Assembly: GCA_016706255.1 (NCBI GenBank)
Contig: JADJJZ010000030.1
Coordinates: 62,001 to 126,000 of the forward strand
Source: Bacteroidota bacterium
Lineage (GTDB): Bacteria; Bacteroidota; Bacteroidia; Chitinophagales; BACL12
Length of the DNA: 64,000 nucleotides
Reading direction: 5' to 3'
Part shown: in pieces, positions 36,169 to 45,796 of the stretch
Layout: every line of letters begins with the position of its first letter
Numbering within the stretch: the first letter of the stretch is position 1
Notes under the pieces: generated by a model
Database searches by the model: none
Told to the model about the DNA's origin: nothing
Seen by the model: the letters and a program-made list of their open reading frames with translations, nothing else
Made by a program: the position numbers and the translations under genes

Positions 36169-37211
36169 TTGGTTTGAGGTCTTAATTTTCGTACTTGCAT
36201 TCCAGTTTGCCACAACTCACTTTGTTGTATTTCTTTAAGTTCTGCGTTGAGTTTTTCTCTGTAATCAGGCTTGCTGTTGGCTTCGATAACGATGGCTGCT
36301 TCTTTACCTGAAAGCACGTCATCATACAGTTCATTAAAAACAGGCGTGGTAGCTTCTCTAAATTTACCTTTCCAATCCAATGCTCCTCGTTGTGCAGTGG
36401 TACTGCAATTGGCAAACATCCAATCCATTCCGTTTTCAGCTACCAAAGGCATTAAACTTTGGGTCAATTCTTCTACGGTTTCGTTAAACGCTTCACTTGG
36501 CGAATGTCCTCGCTGACGAAGCACATTGTATTGTGCTTCAAAAATACCTGCGATAGCTCCCATCAAAACGCCTCGTTCGCCAGTCAAATCGCTGTACACT
36601 TCTTTTTGAAATGTGGTTTCAAACAAATAGCCAGAACCGATAGCGATGCCTAATGCCAATGCTTTTTCTTCAGCTTTTCCGGTTGCATTTTGAAAAACGG
36701 CATAACTGGAATTTAAACCCTGCCCTTTTAAAAATAAGGTTCTTAACGAAGTTCCCGAACCTTTGGGAGCCACCAAAAACACATCTACATCTTTAGGTGG
36801 CACGATACCTGTTTTTTCATGAAAAGTAACGCCAAAACCATGTGAAAAATACAGGGCTTTTCCTGTTGTCAAATTTTTTTTCATCGTTTCCCATGCTTGT
36901 ATTTGCCCTGCATCTGATAATAAATTCATGAGTAAAGTGCCTTTTTCGCAAGCGGTTTCCACTTCGAAAAGAGTTTCATTTTCTACCCAACCATCAGCAA
37001 GTGCTTTGTTCCAACTCTTTGTCCCTTTTCGTTGTCCTACAATTACTTTTACGCCATTATCTTTCAAATTTAAGGCTTGTCCCGGACCTTGCACGCCGTA
37101 TCCAATGACTGCAACAGTTTCGTTTTTTAATATTTCTCTTGCTTTCTCTAATGAAAACTCTTCTCGTGTTACGACATTTTCCATTACGCCGCCAAAATTT
37201 AATTGTGCCAT
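36165..37211 (-). CDS. ilvC: Ketol-acid reductoisomerase
   Basis: IlvC isomerises and reduces acetolactate and acetohydroxybutyrate with NADPH and Mg. The 348-residue protein has the nucleotide motif VAVIGYGVQGPGQALN near residue 35, with GQRKGTKSW as the cofactor-specificity loop, and metal-binding acidic residues in the C-terminal knotted domain (SDLTGERGVLMGAIAGIFEA near residue 205, then FNETVEELTQSLMPLVAENG). It starts 3 bp after the ilvN stop and overlaps ilvA, in keeping with tight operon packing. Confidence 0.94.
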   Translation of the reverse strand: MAQLNFGGVMENVVTREEFSLEKAREILKNETVAVIGYGVQGPGQALNLKDNGVKVIVGQRKGTKSWNKALADGWVENETLFEVETACEKGTLLMNLLSDAGQIQAWETMKKNLTTGKALYFSHGFGVTFHEKTGIVPPKDVDVFLVAPKGSGTSLRTLFLKGQGLNSSYAVFQNATGKAEEKALALGIAIGSGYLFETTFQKEVYSDLTGERGVLMGAIAGIFEAQYNVLRQRGHSPSEAFNETVEELTQSLMPLVAENGMDWMFANCSTTAQRGALDWKGKFREATTPVFNELYDDVLSGKEAAIVIEANSKPDYREKLNAELKEIQQSELWQTGMQVRKLRPQTK

Positions 37212-37214
37212 TTT

Positions 37215-37763
37215 TTATTGTACTATTTGTTTATTATTTTTTTCAAATTCTTTTAAATAAGAAGTTAAGTCTTTCATAGGTTTGGTAACTGCCACTCGAC
37301 CTGAACGAGCAAATTCCAGAATGCCAAATGTTTTCAGTTTTTCAAACAAAACTTGTATTTCTTCTTTGTGCCCTGTTTTTTCAATGACGATAAAGTCGGG
37401 ATCTACGGTGAGAACTTTGGCACTATTTTCTCTAACCACTTGCTCTACATTGTTAGATTTAAGTTCTGTTGTTTTGATTTTATATAGCGCAATTTCCTGA
37501 TGTACTACTTCATTATCTTCATGTACAAAGGCTTTCAGAACATCAATTAATTTATCGATTTGCCCAACAACTTTATTTATTTGTTCTCTGTTTGTTCTCA
37601 AAACGATAGTGTAACGATGCACATTTTTAACCTCTGTTTCAGAAGCTGTGATGCTGTCAATATTCAAATGTCGTCTTGTAAATATGATGGTGATGCGGTT
37701 GAGCATTCCGATTGTATTTTCCGTAAATATGGATACGGTAAATGTTGTGTCAATTGTTTTCAT
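37215..37763 (-). CDS. ilvN: Acetolactate synthase small (regulatory) subunit
   Basis: The 182-residue regulatory subunit binds the large subunit IlvB and usually confers valine feedback inhibition. The N-terminal ACT domain is visible in FTVSIFTENTIGMLNRITII and LNIDSITASETEVKNVHRYT; a second region is EKTGHKEEIQVLFEKLKTFG and ILEFARSGRVAVTKP. It lies 13 bp behind ilvB. Confidence 0.93.
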   Translation of the reverse strand: MKTIDTTFTVSIFTENTIGMLNRITIIFTRRHLNIDSITASETEVKNVHRYTIVLRTNREQINKVVGQIDKLIDVLKAFVHEDNEVVHQEIALYKIKTTELKSNNVEQVVRENSAKVLTVDPDFIVIEKTGHKEEIQVLFEKLKTFGILEFARSGRVAVTKPMKDLTSYLKEFEKNNKQIVQ

Positions 37764-37776
37764 TTTTTATTTTTAA

Positions 37777-39477
37777 TTATTGCAATCGTATTTCAGCTAC
37801 CGAAGCTCCTGTGGGAATCATTGGGAATACATTGTCTTCTCTAGCCACTTTCACTTCCAACAGGTACGCATTTTCTGTGTTTAAAAGTTGGTCTAATGCG
37901 TTGTTCAACTCCTCCTGTCTTTCAACTTTTTGACCTTTGATATTGTAAGAGGCTGCTAATGCAACGAAATCAGGACTTTGTATGTCGGTAAACGAATATC
38001 TTTTTTCAAAGAACATTTGTTGCCATTGCCGCACCATTCCCAAGTAGCCATTGTTCAAAATAATGATTTTAACGCCAATGTTATTTTGCATCATCGTTCC
38101 CAATTCCTGCAAAGTCATTTGGAAACCACCATCGCCAATAATGGCCACCACTTGTTTTTCGGGATTAGCCATTTTCGCTCCAATTGCTGCCGGTAGCGCA
38201 AAGCCCATCGTTCCCAATCCACCTGAAGTAACATTGCTTTTGGTTTGGTTATACCGATAGAACTGTGCCGCCATCATTTGGTGTTGCCCCACATCGGTTA
38301 CAACGATTGCATTGCCCTTGGTTTTTTGAGAAAGTAAATCGATCACCAAATCCATTCTAAGTTCATCTGAAAATTCTTTTTCTCTATTTTCTGAAAGTAC
38401 CTTCAATTCATTTTGCTTAGCCTGATGAAATTCATCCAACCATTGTTGATGATTTTGTTTTTCTACCAAATCCGTTAAAACGGTTAGTGCTTCTTTGGCA
38501 TCGGCTACAACAGGAGCATCGGCTTTTATGATTTTATTGATTTCGGCGGTGTCTATATCGACATGAACCACCTTTGCTTGTGTTGCATACCGGGAAACAT
38601 CACCTGTAACGCGGTCGTCAAAACGCATTCCCATAGCAAGTAACACATCGCACTCATTGGTTTTTACATTGGGTGCATAATTGCCATGCATACCTACCAT
38701 TCCAACAAATAAAGGGTGATGACTTGGAAAAGCTCCTAATCCCAAAAGCGTAGAAGCCACCGGAATACCCGTTTTTTCAACAAAAGCCAATAGTTCTTCT
38801 TCCGCATTGGAAAGCATAATTCCTTGTCCGACAATCATCAAAGGTTTTTTTGCCTCGTTCAGTAAATTTGCAGCAACTTGCACTTGTTCTTCATTCAATT
38901 TTGGCCTTGGCTGATAACTTCTGACAGAGTTACATTTCTGATAAGAAAACTCAATCGCTTCAAACTGAGCATCTTTGGTGATGTCCACGAGTACTGGACC
39001 AGGACGACCGGATGAGGCAATGTAAAATGCTTTCGCCAATGTTGTTGCTATGTCTTCTGCTTTAGTTACCTGAAAATTCCATTTGGTTACTGGCATCGAA
39101 ATACCCATGACATCGGTTTCCTGAAAAGCATCCGTTCCCAAGAGGTGAGAAGCCACTTGTCCGGTGATGCAAACCAGTGGTGTAGAATCGATTAAAGCAT
39201 CGGCTAAACCTGTAATTAAATTGGTAGCTCCAGAACCCGACACAGCAAATACAACCCCTGTTTTCCCTGAGGTTCTGGCATAGCCTTGAGCTGCGTGTAC
39301 AGCACCTTGCTCGTGTCGTGTCAAGATGTGATTTACTTCTTCAAGATGATGAAATAAGGCATCATAAATTGGCATGATAGCACCGCCTGGATAACCAAAT
39401 ATCGTTTTTACTCCTTCAGCTTTCAGGCTTTGTATCACCGCTTCTGCACCTGTTATTTTTAATTCCGTTGTTTTCAT
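37777..39477 (-). CDS. ilvB: Acetolactate synthase large (catalytic) subunit
   Basis: A 566-residue thiamine diphosphate enzyme that condenses pyruvate to acetolactate or with 2-oxobutanoate to acetohydroxybutyrate. Features are the catalytic Glu in LTRHEQGAVHAAQGYAR near residue 55, the N-terminal PGGAIMPIYDALF, a central FAD-binding domain (AMGMRFDDRVTGD) and the ThDP motif GDGGFQMTLQELGTM followed by NNGYLGMVRQWQ. Length and motifs are usual; the gene is intact. It follows ilvD by 7 bp. Confidence 0.96.
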   Translation of the reverse strand: MKTTELKITGAEAVIQSLKAEGVKTIFGYPGGAIMPIYDALFHHLEEVNHILTRHEQGAVHAAQGYARTSGKTGVVFAVSGSGATNLITGLADALIDSTPLVCITGQVASHLLGTDAFQETDVMGISMPVTKWNFQVTKAEDIATTLAKAFYIASSGRPGPVLVDITKDAQFEAIEFSYQKCNSVRSYQPRPKLNEEQVQVAANLLNEAKKPLMIVGQGIMLSNAEEELLAFVEKTGIPVASTLLGLGAFPSHHPLFVGMVGMHGNYAPNVKTNECDVLLAMGMRFDDRVTGDVSRYATQAKVVHVDIDTAEINKIIKADAPVVADAKEALTVLTDLVEKQNHQQWLDEFHQAKQNELKVLSENREKEFSDELRMDLVIDLLSQKTKGNAIVVTDVGQHQMMAAQFYRYNQTKSNVTSGGLGTMGFALPAAIGAKMANPEKQVVAIIGDGGFQMTLQELGTMMQNNIGVKIIILNNGYLGMVRQWQQMFFEKRYSFTDIQSPDFVALAASYNIKGQKVERQEELNNALDQLLNTENAYLLEVKVAREDNVFPMIPTGASVAEIRLQ

Positions 39478-39484
39478 TTTTTAA

Positions 39485-41155
39485 TTATTTATCGGTTACA
39501 CACCCCAATGAAGCACTCGAAACGCATTGTGCATATTTGTACAAAACCCCTTTACTTGCTTTCAATGGAGGTTGTTTCCATTCTGCTTTTCGTTTTTCCA
39601 ATTGCTGTTCAGATACTTTTAAATTGATCGTATTATTTTTTGTGTCAATCGCAATTAAATCTCCATCATTTACCAAGGCAATTGTTCCACCTACAAAAGC
39701 TTCCGGAGTGATGTGTCCTACCACAAAACCATGCGTTCCACCCGAAAATCTACCGTCGGTAATTAAAGCCACTGAATTTCCCAATCCTGCACCCATAATG
39801 GCGGAAGTAGGTTTTAGCATTTCGGGCATTCCCGGTCCGCCTTTTGGTCCACAATAACGGATTACTACTACATTACCGGGTTTTACTTCTCCGTTTCTCA
39901 CACCATCAATCACTGCATATTCATCGTCAAATACTTTGGCTGTTCCTTCAAAATAATCGCCCTCTTTGCCACTTATTTTAGCTACACTTCCCTCGGTAGC
40001 TAAATTTCCGTAGAGCATTTGCAGATGTCCATTTGCTTTCACTGGATTTTCCAATGGAAGAAATACTTCCTGACCTTCGGTTAAATCTTCCACAGTTTCC
40101 AAATTTTCAACAATTGTTTTTCCTGTAACAGTTAAACAATCTCTATGTAATAAGTTGTGTTTCAATAAATATTTCATTACTGCTGGAACACCACCTGCTT
40201 CGTGCAAATCTTCCATGAGGTATTTTCCACTCGGTTTTAAATCTGCTAACACTGGAACACGGTTACTTACCTTTTGGAAATCATCCAAAGTCAATTCCAA
40301 ATCCACCGAATGTGCCATAGCTATCAGGTGCATTACGGCATTGGTAGAGCCGCCCAGAACCGTTACCATGGTCATGGCATTTTCAAAGGCTTTTCGGGTC
40401 ATGATGTCTTTGGGTTTAATATCTTTTCAACAACACTTTGATGGCTTTTCCTGTATCAAAACATTCCATTTTTTTATTGCTGCTCAACGCAGGATTGGAT
40501 GAACTGTAAGGTAAACTCATTCCCAAAGCTTCAATAGCCGAAGCCATCGTATTTGCTGTTGCATACCGCCACAAGCACCCGCGCCAGGACAAGCGTTTTT
40601 GATTATACCTTTGTAATCTTCATCGGAAATGGTGTTGCTGAATTTTACCTAAAGCTTCAAAGCTGAAACGATATTGAGCGATTCTCCTTTCCATTTTCCG
40701 GAATGGATCGTTCCGCCATAAACCATGATTGCAGGACGATTTAATCTTCCCATGGCGATGATAGAACCAGGCATATTTTTATCGCAACCTACTACCGCCA
40801 ATACTGCATCGTACCATTGGGCACTCACCACCGTTTCTATGGAATCGGCAATCACATCTCTGGAAACCAAAGAAAAACGCATACCGTCAGTTCCGTTTGA
40901 TATACCGTCACTCACACCAATGGTGTTAAATATCAATCCTACTAAATCCTCTTGTTGCACACCAGCTTTTACTTCTTTAGCCAAATCGTTGAGGTGCATG
41001 TTGCAGGGATTTCCTTCGTAGCCCATACTCACAATTCCCACTTGTGCTTTTTGCAAATCGTCTTCGGTTAAACCTATTCCATAAAGCATGGCTTGTGCTG
41101 CAGGTTGGGTTTCATCTTGTGTGATGGTTCTACTGTATTTGTTGAGTGTTTTCAT
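39485..41155 (-). pseudogene. ilvD: Dihydroxy-acid dehydratase, frameshifted
   Basis: IlvD dehydrates dihydroxy acids to 2-oxo acids with an Fe-S cluster. The N-terminal part reads from 41155 (MKTLNKYSRTITQDETQPAA) through the cluster motif AVVGCDKNMPGS and HSGKWKGES to a stop at about 40649; the C-terminal part is open from 40402 (MTRKAFENAMTMVTVLGGST) to 39485. Between them the expected DEDYKGIIKNACPGAGACGG, SAIEALGMSLPYSS and NKKMECFDTGKAIKV can be read only by changing frame at least three times. The two parts together have the usual length. Either the gene is broken or the consensus has indels here; the operon otherwise looks functional. Confidence 0.85.
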
Positions 41156-42040
41156 TAGTTTAAATTGAGCTGTTTTAAAGGTTCTCTACCCAAAAGTGAA
41201 TAAGCATCTTGAAGTTTTTTACCTAAGGAATCATTCCATTTTTTTGGAAATTGATAAGTGTCCACCGATAATATACCCACTACCTCGGCAGCCGTTCCGC
41301 AGTAAAAGGCACTATCAGCTTGAAAAAGATCTTTTCTGGTAAATTTTCCTTGATGCAGTTCCAGACCTAATTGCTCGGCTAACTCCAAAACAGTGGCTCT
41401 GGTGATGCCCGGAAGGATGTTTCCTAATTGAGGCGTGAATAATTTTCCGTCTTTTTCAAAGAACAAATTCGCACCCGGACCTTCGGCTAAAAATCCATCG
41501 CTATCCAAAAGAAAGGCTTCGTCGAATCCATTGTCTTTTGCTTCGTTGGTTGCCAAAATCGAATTGACATAATGACCGCAGACTTTCGCTTCAATGTGGA
41601 TGGATTTTGGATGTGGACGGCAATAGGAGGAAACCGTTAATCGTAGTAATTTTTCTCCCAAATACGCTCCCCAGTCCCAAGCGGCAATCATCACCGAAAC
41701 GCTGGTAGGTTTTGACAAACTCATATTTTGTCCACAATACACCAATGGTCGGATGTAAGCATTTTTTAAATTGTTTTTTTCCAGTAACTCGTAAGTAGCT
41801 AGGACTAATTCTTGAACAGTGTAATCGAAAGGGATTTTTACCAATTCGCAGGATTTTTTCAAGCGTTCATAATGTTCTTCGGCTTTAAATACTTTAGTTC
41901 CATTTTGGTTTCATAAGAACGAATACCTTCAAATGCACCGTAGCCATAATGAAGCGTTTGACTGCATAAATCGGTTGTAGATTCGTTAGCCTTACAAATT
42001 TTCCGTCCAAAAAAAGGACTGTTTCGCTGTTTGAATACAT
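41155..42040 (-). pseudogene. ilvE: Branched-chain amino acid aminotransferase, frameshifted near the N-terminus
   Basis: IlvE makes the final transamination to Ile, Val and Leu. From the ATG at 42040 it begins MYSNSETVLFLDGKFV, then the frame shifts (at about 41995) to ANESTTDLCSQTLHYGYGAF with EGIRSYETK, and shifts again near 41900 into KKSCELVKIPFDYTVQELVL, after which it is open to the stop. The class IV motif SDGFLAEGPGANLFFEKDGKL and the PLP-binding lysine region HIEAKVCGHYVNSIL are intact. Frameshifts lie in runs of A. It is first in the operon, behind two leader peptides, and its stop overlaps the ilvD start (TAATG). Confidence 0.85.
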
Positions 42041-42084
42041 ATTTATATTTTTTATTGAGTTGATAATTGATTTTTGGGAATAAA

Positions 42085-42113
42085 AAAAGCCTTTCCCGAA
42101 ATGAGAAAGGCTT
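42085..42113 (-). terminator. Attenuator terminator 2 of the ilv operon
   Basis: On the minus strand AAGCCTTTC pairs with GAAAGGCTT around an 11-base loop and is followed by TTTTTTATTC. It stands between leader peptide 2 and the ilvE start, 45 bases before the ATG. Confidence 0.85.
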
Positions 42114-42138
42114 ACAATTTGGCATAAAGCAGCATCTC

Positions 42139-42195
42139 TCACGGTGGCGAGCTAATAATAATGCTGATAATAATAGTGTTGTTATATGATTTCAT
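42139..42195 (-). CDS. ilv leader peptide 2 (Ile-rich, 18 residues)
   Basis: ATG-led ORF MKSYNNTIIISIIISSPP, six of its 18 residues being isoleucine in two runs of three, ending at TGA. It lies between the first and second terminators on the minus strand. Low charged tRNA-Ile would stall ribosomes in the Ile runs and favour an antiterminator over terminator 2. Too short for usual gene callers. Confidence 0.8.
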   Translation of the reverse strand: MKSYNNTIIISIIISSPP

Positions 42196-42221
42196 TTTGT
42201 TCTTTTTAGTTTAATGTCAAT

Positions 42222-42253
42222 AAAAAAAGCCTCCTGATTTCTCGGGAGGCTTT
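42222..42253 (-). terminator. Attenuator terminator 1 of the ilv operon
   Basis: On the minus strand AAAGCCTCC pairs with GGAGGCTTT around a loop of about ten, followed by TTTTATTG. It stands 30 bases after the stop of leader peptide 1. Confidence 0.88.
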
Positions 42254-42281
42254 CAAATATATCTTTTAGATTATATCAAAA

Positions 42282-42350
42282 TTATTCCTCCCCAATATGT
42301 GAAATCACATCCGCAATAATAATAGAAGAAATAATAATTGAATTGTACAT
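42282..42350 (-). CDS. ilv leader peptide 1 (Ile-rich, 22 residues)
   Basis: ATG-led ORF beginning MYNSIIISSIIIADV and ending GEE before TAA. Eight of the 22 residues are isoleucine and one is valine, in two triple runs. It is about 13 bases from the predicted transcription start and is followed by terminator 1, so it has all parts of an isoleucine attenuator. Confidence 0.85.
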   Translation of the reverse strand: MYNSIIISSIIIADVISHIGEE

Positions 42351-42369
42351 TTTTTTCTGTTTTCAGGTG

Positions 42370-42400
42370 CAAATTTAAGTGTTTTTTTTTGATTTGCAAA
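42370..42400 (-). promoter_or_regulatory. ilv operon promoter (TTTG-N19-TAAATTTG)
   Basis: On the minus strand TTTG (42397-42400) and TAAATTTG (42370-42377) are separated by exactly 19 bp, the Bacteroidota consensus. Transcription should start near 42363. Confidence 0.85.
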
Positions 42401-42584
42401 TTTTTTATACCTTTTTTGAAAGTCGTTAAAATTCTGAAGTCAGATATAGGTGTGGGTGAGGTTGGGCAAAATAAAATGTGCTGTTTTGTGTAGGCTTATG
42501 GTTGGGGAAACACCTCTTTTAATTTTGCGAAGCGTTGGCATTTTGTCTGTCGGTTTGTTGTCGGTTGTGTCTTCTTTTAGGGTT

Positions 42585-42713
42585 GCACCTAACGTTTTCG
42601 GGCTTTGCGTTCGGGCGGGTTATCGGAGTACAAAACTGTCAACCAGCACTGAACTTAAATAGAAGCACAAAGCTCCAAGTTTGCACGTCACCCCGCCTGA
42701 CGCAAAACCCGTG
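42585..42713 (+). repeat. attC-like palindromic site 2 (interrupted by the IS; continues at 44522-44530)
   Basis: The left core is GCACCTAAC (42585-42593), then GTTTT and arm CGGGCTTTGCG.. (42599-42619); the right arm is ..ACGCAAAACCCG (42692-42711), then TG. After the insertion the right core continues as GTTAGCGGT (44522-44530). Without the IS the site is about 137 bp, equal to sites 1 and 3. The left core is the reverse complement of the right core of site 1, that is, of the start of its own gene block. The central part has GGAGTACAAA and GCACAAAG words shared with the other sites. Confidence 0.68.
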
Positions 42714-44515
42714 TGCTCGTTGCACAACCACCCAAATGTACACATTTTCATGTTTAAAATGGATTTTTAGGCGTCAAAAAGGCTGTTTAACTTAGCTTAT
42801 GCAAGGAAAAAAACGCTACTCCGAAAAATTATTTGTCCATTTTCAATTAAGCGACCGAGTTCCGGAAGATAATTTTTATCGGCAGTTGGATAATGCATTA
42901 GATTTAAAATTTTTATATCAAGCAACAGCCTCTTTTTATGGCGATGAAGGACAGCAAAGTATAGATCCAGTTGTATTTTTTAAATTAATGATGGTCGGTT
43001 ATTTTGAAAACCTTTCCAGTGACAGAAGAATAATTACAACTGCCTCCATGCGATTGGATATTTTGTATTTTATTGGTTACGATATCGATGAACAGTTGCC
43101 ATGGCATAGCACTTTAAGCAGAACACGGCAATTGTATGGAGAGGACATATTTTTACAATTATTTCAAAAAGTATTGTCACTTTGTGTGCAGCAAGGCATG
43201 GTTAGGGGTAAGCGCCAAGCAATTGATTCTGCATTTATAAAAGCAAATGCAAGTTTAGATTCATTGTTAGAAAAAGAAATTGTTGATGATGCAGCAGATT
43301 ACATTGAATCATTAGAGACTGAATTTGATTACAAACAAAAAAATGAAACTGACGAAAAATCGGATAATAAAAATCAAAAGGTAAAAGCATCAACAAAAAA
43401 TGGGTAGATAAACATCATGCCTGGAAAGAAAAGGAATATAAAGACCAACGGGTAATATAAACACGACCCGGACAAACAAATAAAATTGATAATCGCGATG
43501 AACACGGTAATATCATCCGCTCGAAGTTTTTATCTAATCATACCCATTACAGTCCAACAGACCCTGATGCACGTATATCGGTAAAGCCCGGAAAGGCACG
43601 TCAGCTTAACTATTTTGGACAGTTGGCAGTGGATGATGCACACCATGTTATAACCGGCGCCATGGCCAATTTTGCAGATAAACGCGACAGCCAATGTTTA
43701 CCAGCAATATTAGATCAAGCAATAAATAATTTAGCACAAAATGATATTACCATAGCAGAAATAGGTGCAGACTCCGCTTATAGCAGTGGCCCGGCTCTTG
43801 CTCATGTGGAACAAAATAATATTACGGCATACATTCCGAATTTTGGACAATACCGAAACACTAGAGAAGGATTTATTTACAATAAGGAACAGGATCAATA
43901 TGAATGTCAACGTGGAAATAAAGCGATATTACCATTTAAAGGAATAAGAACCGACAGCAAAGGTTATGATAAAAAAACGTATCGCAGTAGTGAAACGGAT
44001 TGCAAAAATTGTCCGCTAAGAAAAAGTTGTGCCGGAGAAAAAACAAAGTTTAAAAAACTTGATGACACAGTCGATAAACCATATTACGACCGGATGCATG
44101 AACGTATGCAAACCGAGTATGCAAAAACGATGGTGCGTATAAGGAGCAAAAAACAGTAGAACCTGTGCTAGGAACATTACTCAATTTTATGGGTATGCGT
44201 AGAGTGAACACGCGAGGCATAAATAAAGCAAATAAGCATGTGTTAATGGCATCCCTATGTTACAATCTGAAAAAATATTTAAAGTTTATTCGTTTAAATC
44301 CGGTTGTAAATAAAAATTACAAATTAGTATTAGGGGAACAACTACCAAATTATTTAAATCGTGGTTTTTACATCTATTTAAAGCCTGTTAGCGGCATATA
44401 AATTTTGCAAATTAATAGGATTGAAATAATCAAAGTTCGTTAAAATGCCCTAGAATCAATAGGTTAGAAAGAATTTAATCAAAAAATGCTAGAATTAAGA
44501 AGTTGTGCAACAGTA
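42714..44515 (+). mobile_element. IS1182-like insertion sequence, copy 1
   Basis: The element carries the ten-base terminal inverted repeat GTTGCACAAC, set four to five bases in from each end (TGCTC.. left, ..AGTA right). It is flanked by the 7-bp direct repeat ACCCGTG (42707-42713 and about 44516-44522; right-end positions are good to about one base). Length is 1802 bp against 1799 for copy 2, and the sequences are nearly identical apart from indels. It is inserted in attC-like site 2. Confidence 0.9.
42799..44401 (+). pseudogene. IS1182-like DDE transposase, copy 1, frameshifted
   Basis: The N-terminal 200 residues are intact (MQGKKRYSEKLFVHFQLSDR), with the first catalytic Asp in KRQAIDSAFIKAN. 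The frame breaks near 43400 (six A where copy 2 has seven), near 43448 and 43467 (one G/C lost, one gained) and near 44150 (two extra A). After these the second Asp (AEIGADSAYSSG) and the Cys cluster CKNCPLRKSC are readable. Correcting the indels with copy 2 gives 533 residues, normal for the family. Both copies are broken, but at different places. Confidence 0.88.
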
Positions 44516-44978
44516 ACCCGTGTTAGCGGTTCGTTGCTTTTTCTGTCTGCCTATGTCCAATATGAAAAGTACTAATGAAACCACCATTGTCGCAACCAAA
44601 TGATAACCACTATTTATAAAAAATAACTTCCACGAATGTTTTCCCAAACTATTCAGCTCAAGTGAACTGGAACAAAAAACCAACCCAAACTGAAATTGCA
44701 GAATTTATTCCTGTTACAAATGGTGTCATTTCTGTTGCTCCTGGTATAAACTTCCAACCTGCTAAATAAAATGCAAGAACCCAAGCAAATAGAAATGTCC
44801 CTATGAATGTAAGTAACATTCCTTTCATCATTGATTTTTTGTCTGGTCGCATATTTGGGTCGTAACCCATTTCTTTCATCCAAGGTTTTGAAAAAATTGC
44901 AATGTACCAAATCATTTGTATTACAAAACAGACAAGCACAGCAACCAATATGGCTATTATATTAATTTTTAAAGGCAT
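44495..44978 (-). pseudogene. DUF1761 membrane protein, frameshifted
   Basis: The first 95 residues are intact (MPLKINIIAILVAVLVCFVI), with DUF1761 marks MIWYIAIFSKPWMKEMGYDP and MLLTFIGTFLFAWVLAFYLA. At about 44690 the frame changes twice: FFVPVHLS is in one frame and GKHSWKLFFINSGYHLVATM in another, which then reads to a stop inside the IS. The family is expected to be one continuous protein of about 150 residues with four helices. It is the third gene of block 2, 5 bp behind the AHSA1 gene. Function unknown. Confidence 0.72.
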
Positions 44979-44982
44979 AGTT

Positions 44983-45450
44983 TTATTTGTTAAGTTGCTT
45001 GTTTATTACTTCTTCCATTCTGTTTAATGCAGAACCCCAGCCATTGTAAAAGCCCATTTTTTCTTGTGCTTTTGCATAGTCTTCAGTTTCGTGAATTACA
45101 CTAAATTCAAAATTTGTTTTGTCGCCATCTGCTGAAAATGTAACGTGCAGTTCCACATTTTCAGTCATTGGTTTAAAGTCAGCACTTGTTACAATTTTTT
45201 GGTGTTCTACAATTTCTAAATAAGTTCCTTCTGAAACAAAGTCGCCACCGTTTGGCATTGGCATGGAAAACTTCCATTTTCCACCAACTTTAAAATTATG
45301 TTCGACTACATTTATTTTCATTCCTTGAGGTGCCCACCATTGTATGATTTGGTCAGCTTCTGTCCAAGCGTCCCAAACTAATTTTACTGGTGCATCGAAA
45401 GTTTTTTTAATCGTCAAGGTGCGATTTTTTGCGTTGTCTGTAATACTCAT
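44983..45450 (-). CDS. SRPBCC / AHSA1 domain protein
   Basis: A 155-residue START-like domain protein of the AHSA1 (activator of Hsp90 ATPase homologue 1) group. Marks are the N-terminal TIKKTFDAPVKLVWDAWTEA, then QIIQWWAPQGMKI and the C-terminal FYNGWGSALNRMEEVINKQL. These small cavity proteins bind hydrophobic ligands, and in bacteria are very often paired with an ArsR regulator, as here; the role is unknown. Its start overlaps the arsR-type stop by four bases (ATGA). Confidence 0.9.
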   Translation of the reverse strand: MSITDNAKNRTLTIKKTFDAPVKLVWDAWTEADQIIQWWAPQGMKINVVEHNFKVGGKWKFSMPMPNGGDFVSEGTYLEIVEHQKIVTSADFKPMTENVELHVTFSADGDKTNFEFSVIHETEDYAKAQEKMGFYNGWGSALNRMEEVINKQLNK

Positions 45451-45791
45451 TTTTTTGTTTTTTTATTTTTTGTTTGTAATTTATTAATGTATTGTTCAAA
45501 GTTGTCAATTCGTTGTTCCCATTGTTTTTGATATTGCTCCAACCACATAAATGCTGGTATCAAACTTTGCGGTTGAATAGTGCAATAGCGTTCTCTACCT
45601 TTTTGTTCTATTTCCACCACACCACATTCCGTCAAATGTTTTATATGTTGTGAAACTGCCGGTCGGCTTATTTGAAATTTTTCGGCAATAGCATTTAGTG
45701 TCATAGGTTCTTTGGAAAGAAGGTCTATGATTTGTCGCCTGTTAGGGTCGGCAATTGCTTGAAAAATGTCTCGTCTTAAATCAGTCGCCAT
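45447..45791 (-). CDS. ArsR family transcriptional regulator
   Basis: A 114-residue winged-helix repressor: DIFQAIADPNRRQIIDLLSK, the recognition helix FQISRPAVSQHIKHLTECGV and the wing VEIEQKGRERYCTIQPQSLI. No metal-binding ELCVCDL-type motif is present, so it belongs to the group paired with SRPBCC proteins and not to metal sensors. It leads its block, with two tandem operators in the promoter, which suggests autoregulation. Confidence 0.92.
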   Translation of the reverse strand: MATDLRRDIFQAIADPNRRQIIDLLSKEPMTLNAIAEKFQISRPAVSQHIKHLTECGVVEIEQKGRERYCTIQPQSLIPAFMWLEQYQKQWEQRIDNFEQYINKLQTKNKKTKK

Positions 45792-45796
45792 ATTAT

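Noticed and set aside
34726..42593. ilv block as a composite transposon with short terminal inverted repeats
   Set aside because: The 9-base ends differ from block to block and sit within larger palindromes of constant length, and no transposase is inside the block.
42450..42795. Small plus-strand frames ahead of IS copy 1
   Set aside because: They run through the attC-like arms and the IS end; the shared C-terminal words at 42.7 and 46.0 kb come from the duplicated IS end, not from a gene.
44653..44910. Separate 85-codon gene on the minus strand
   Set aside because: Only its last few codons (FFVPVHLS) make sense, as the middle part of the frameshifted DUF1761 gene; the rest is a shadow frame.
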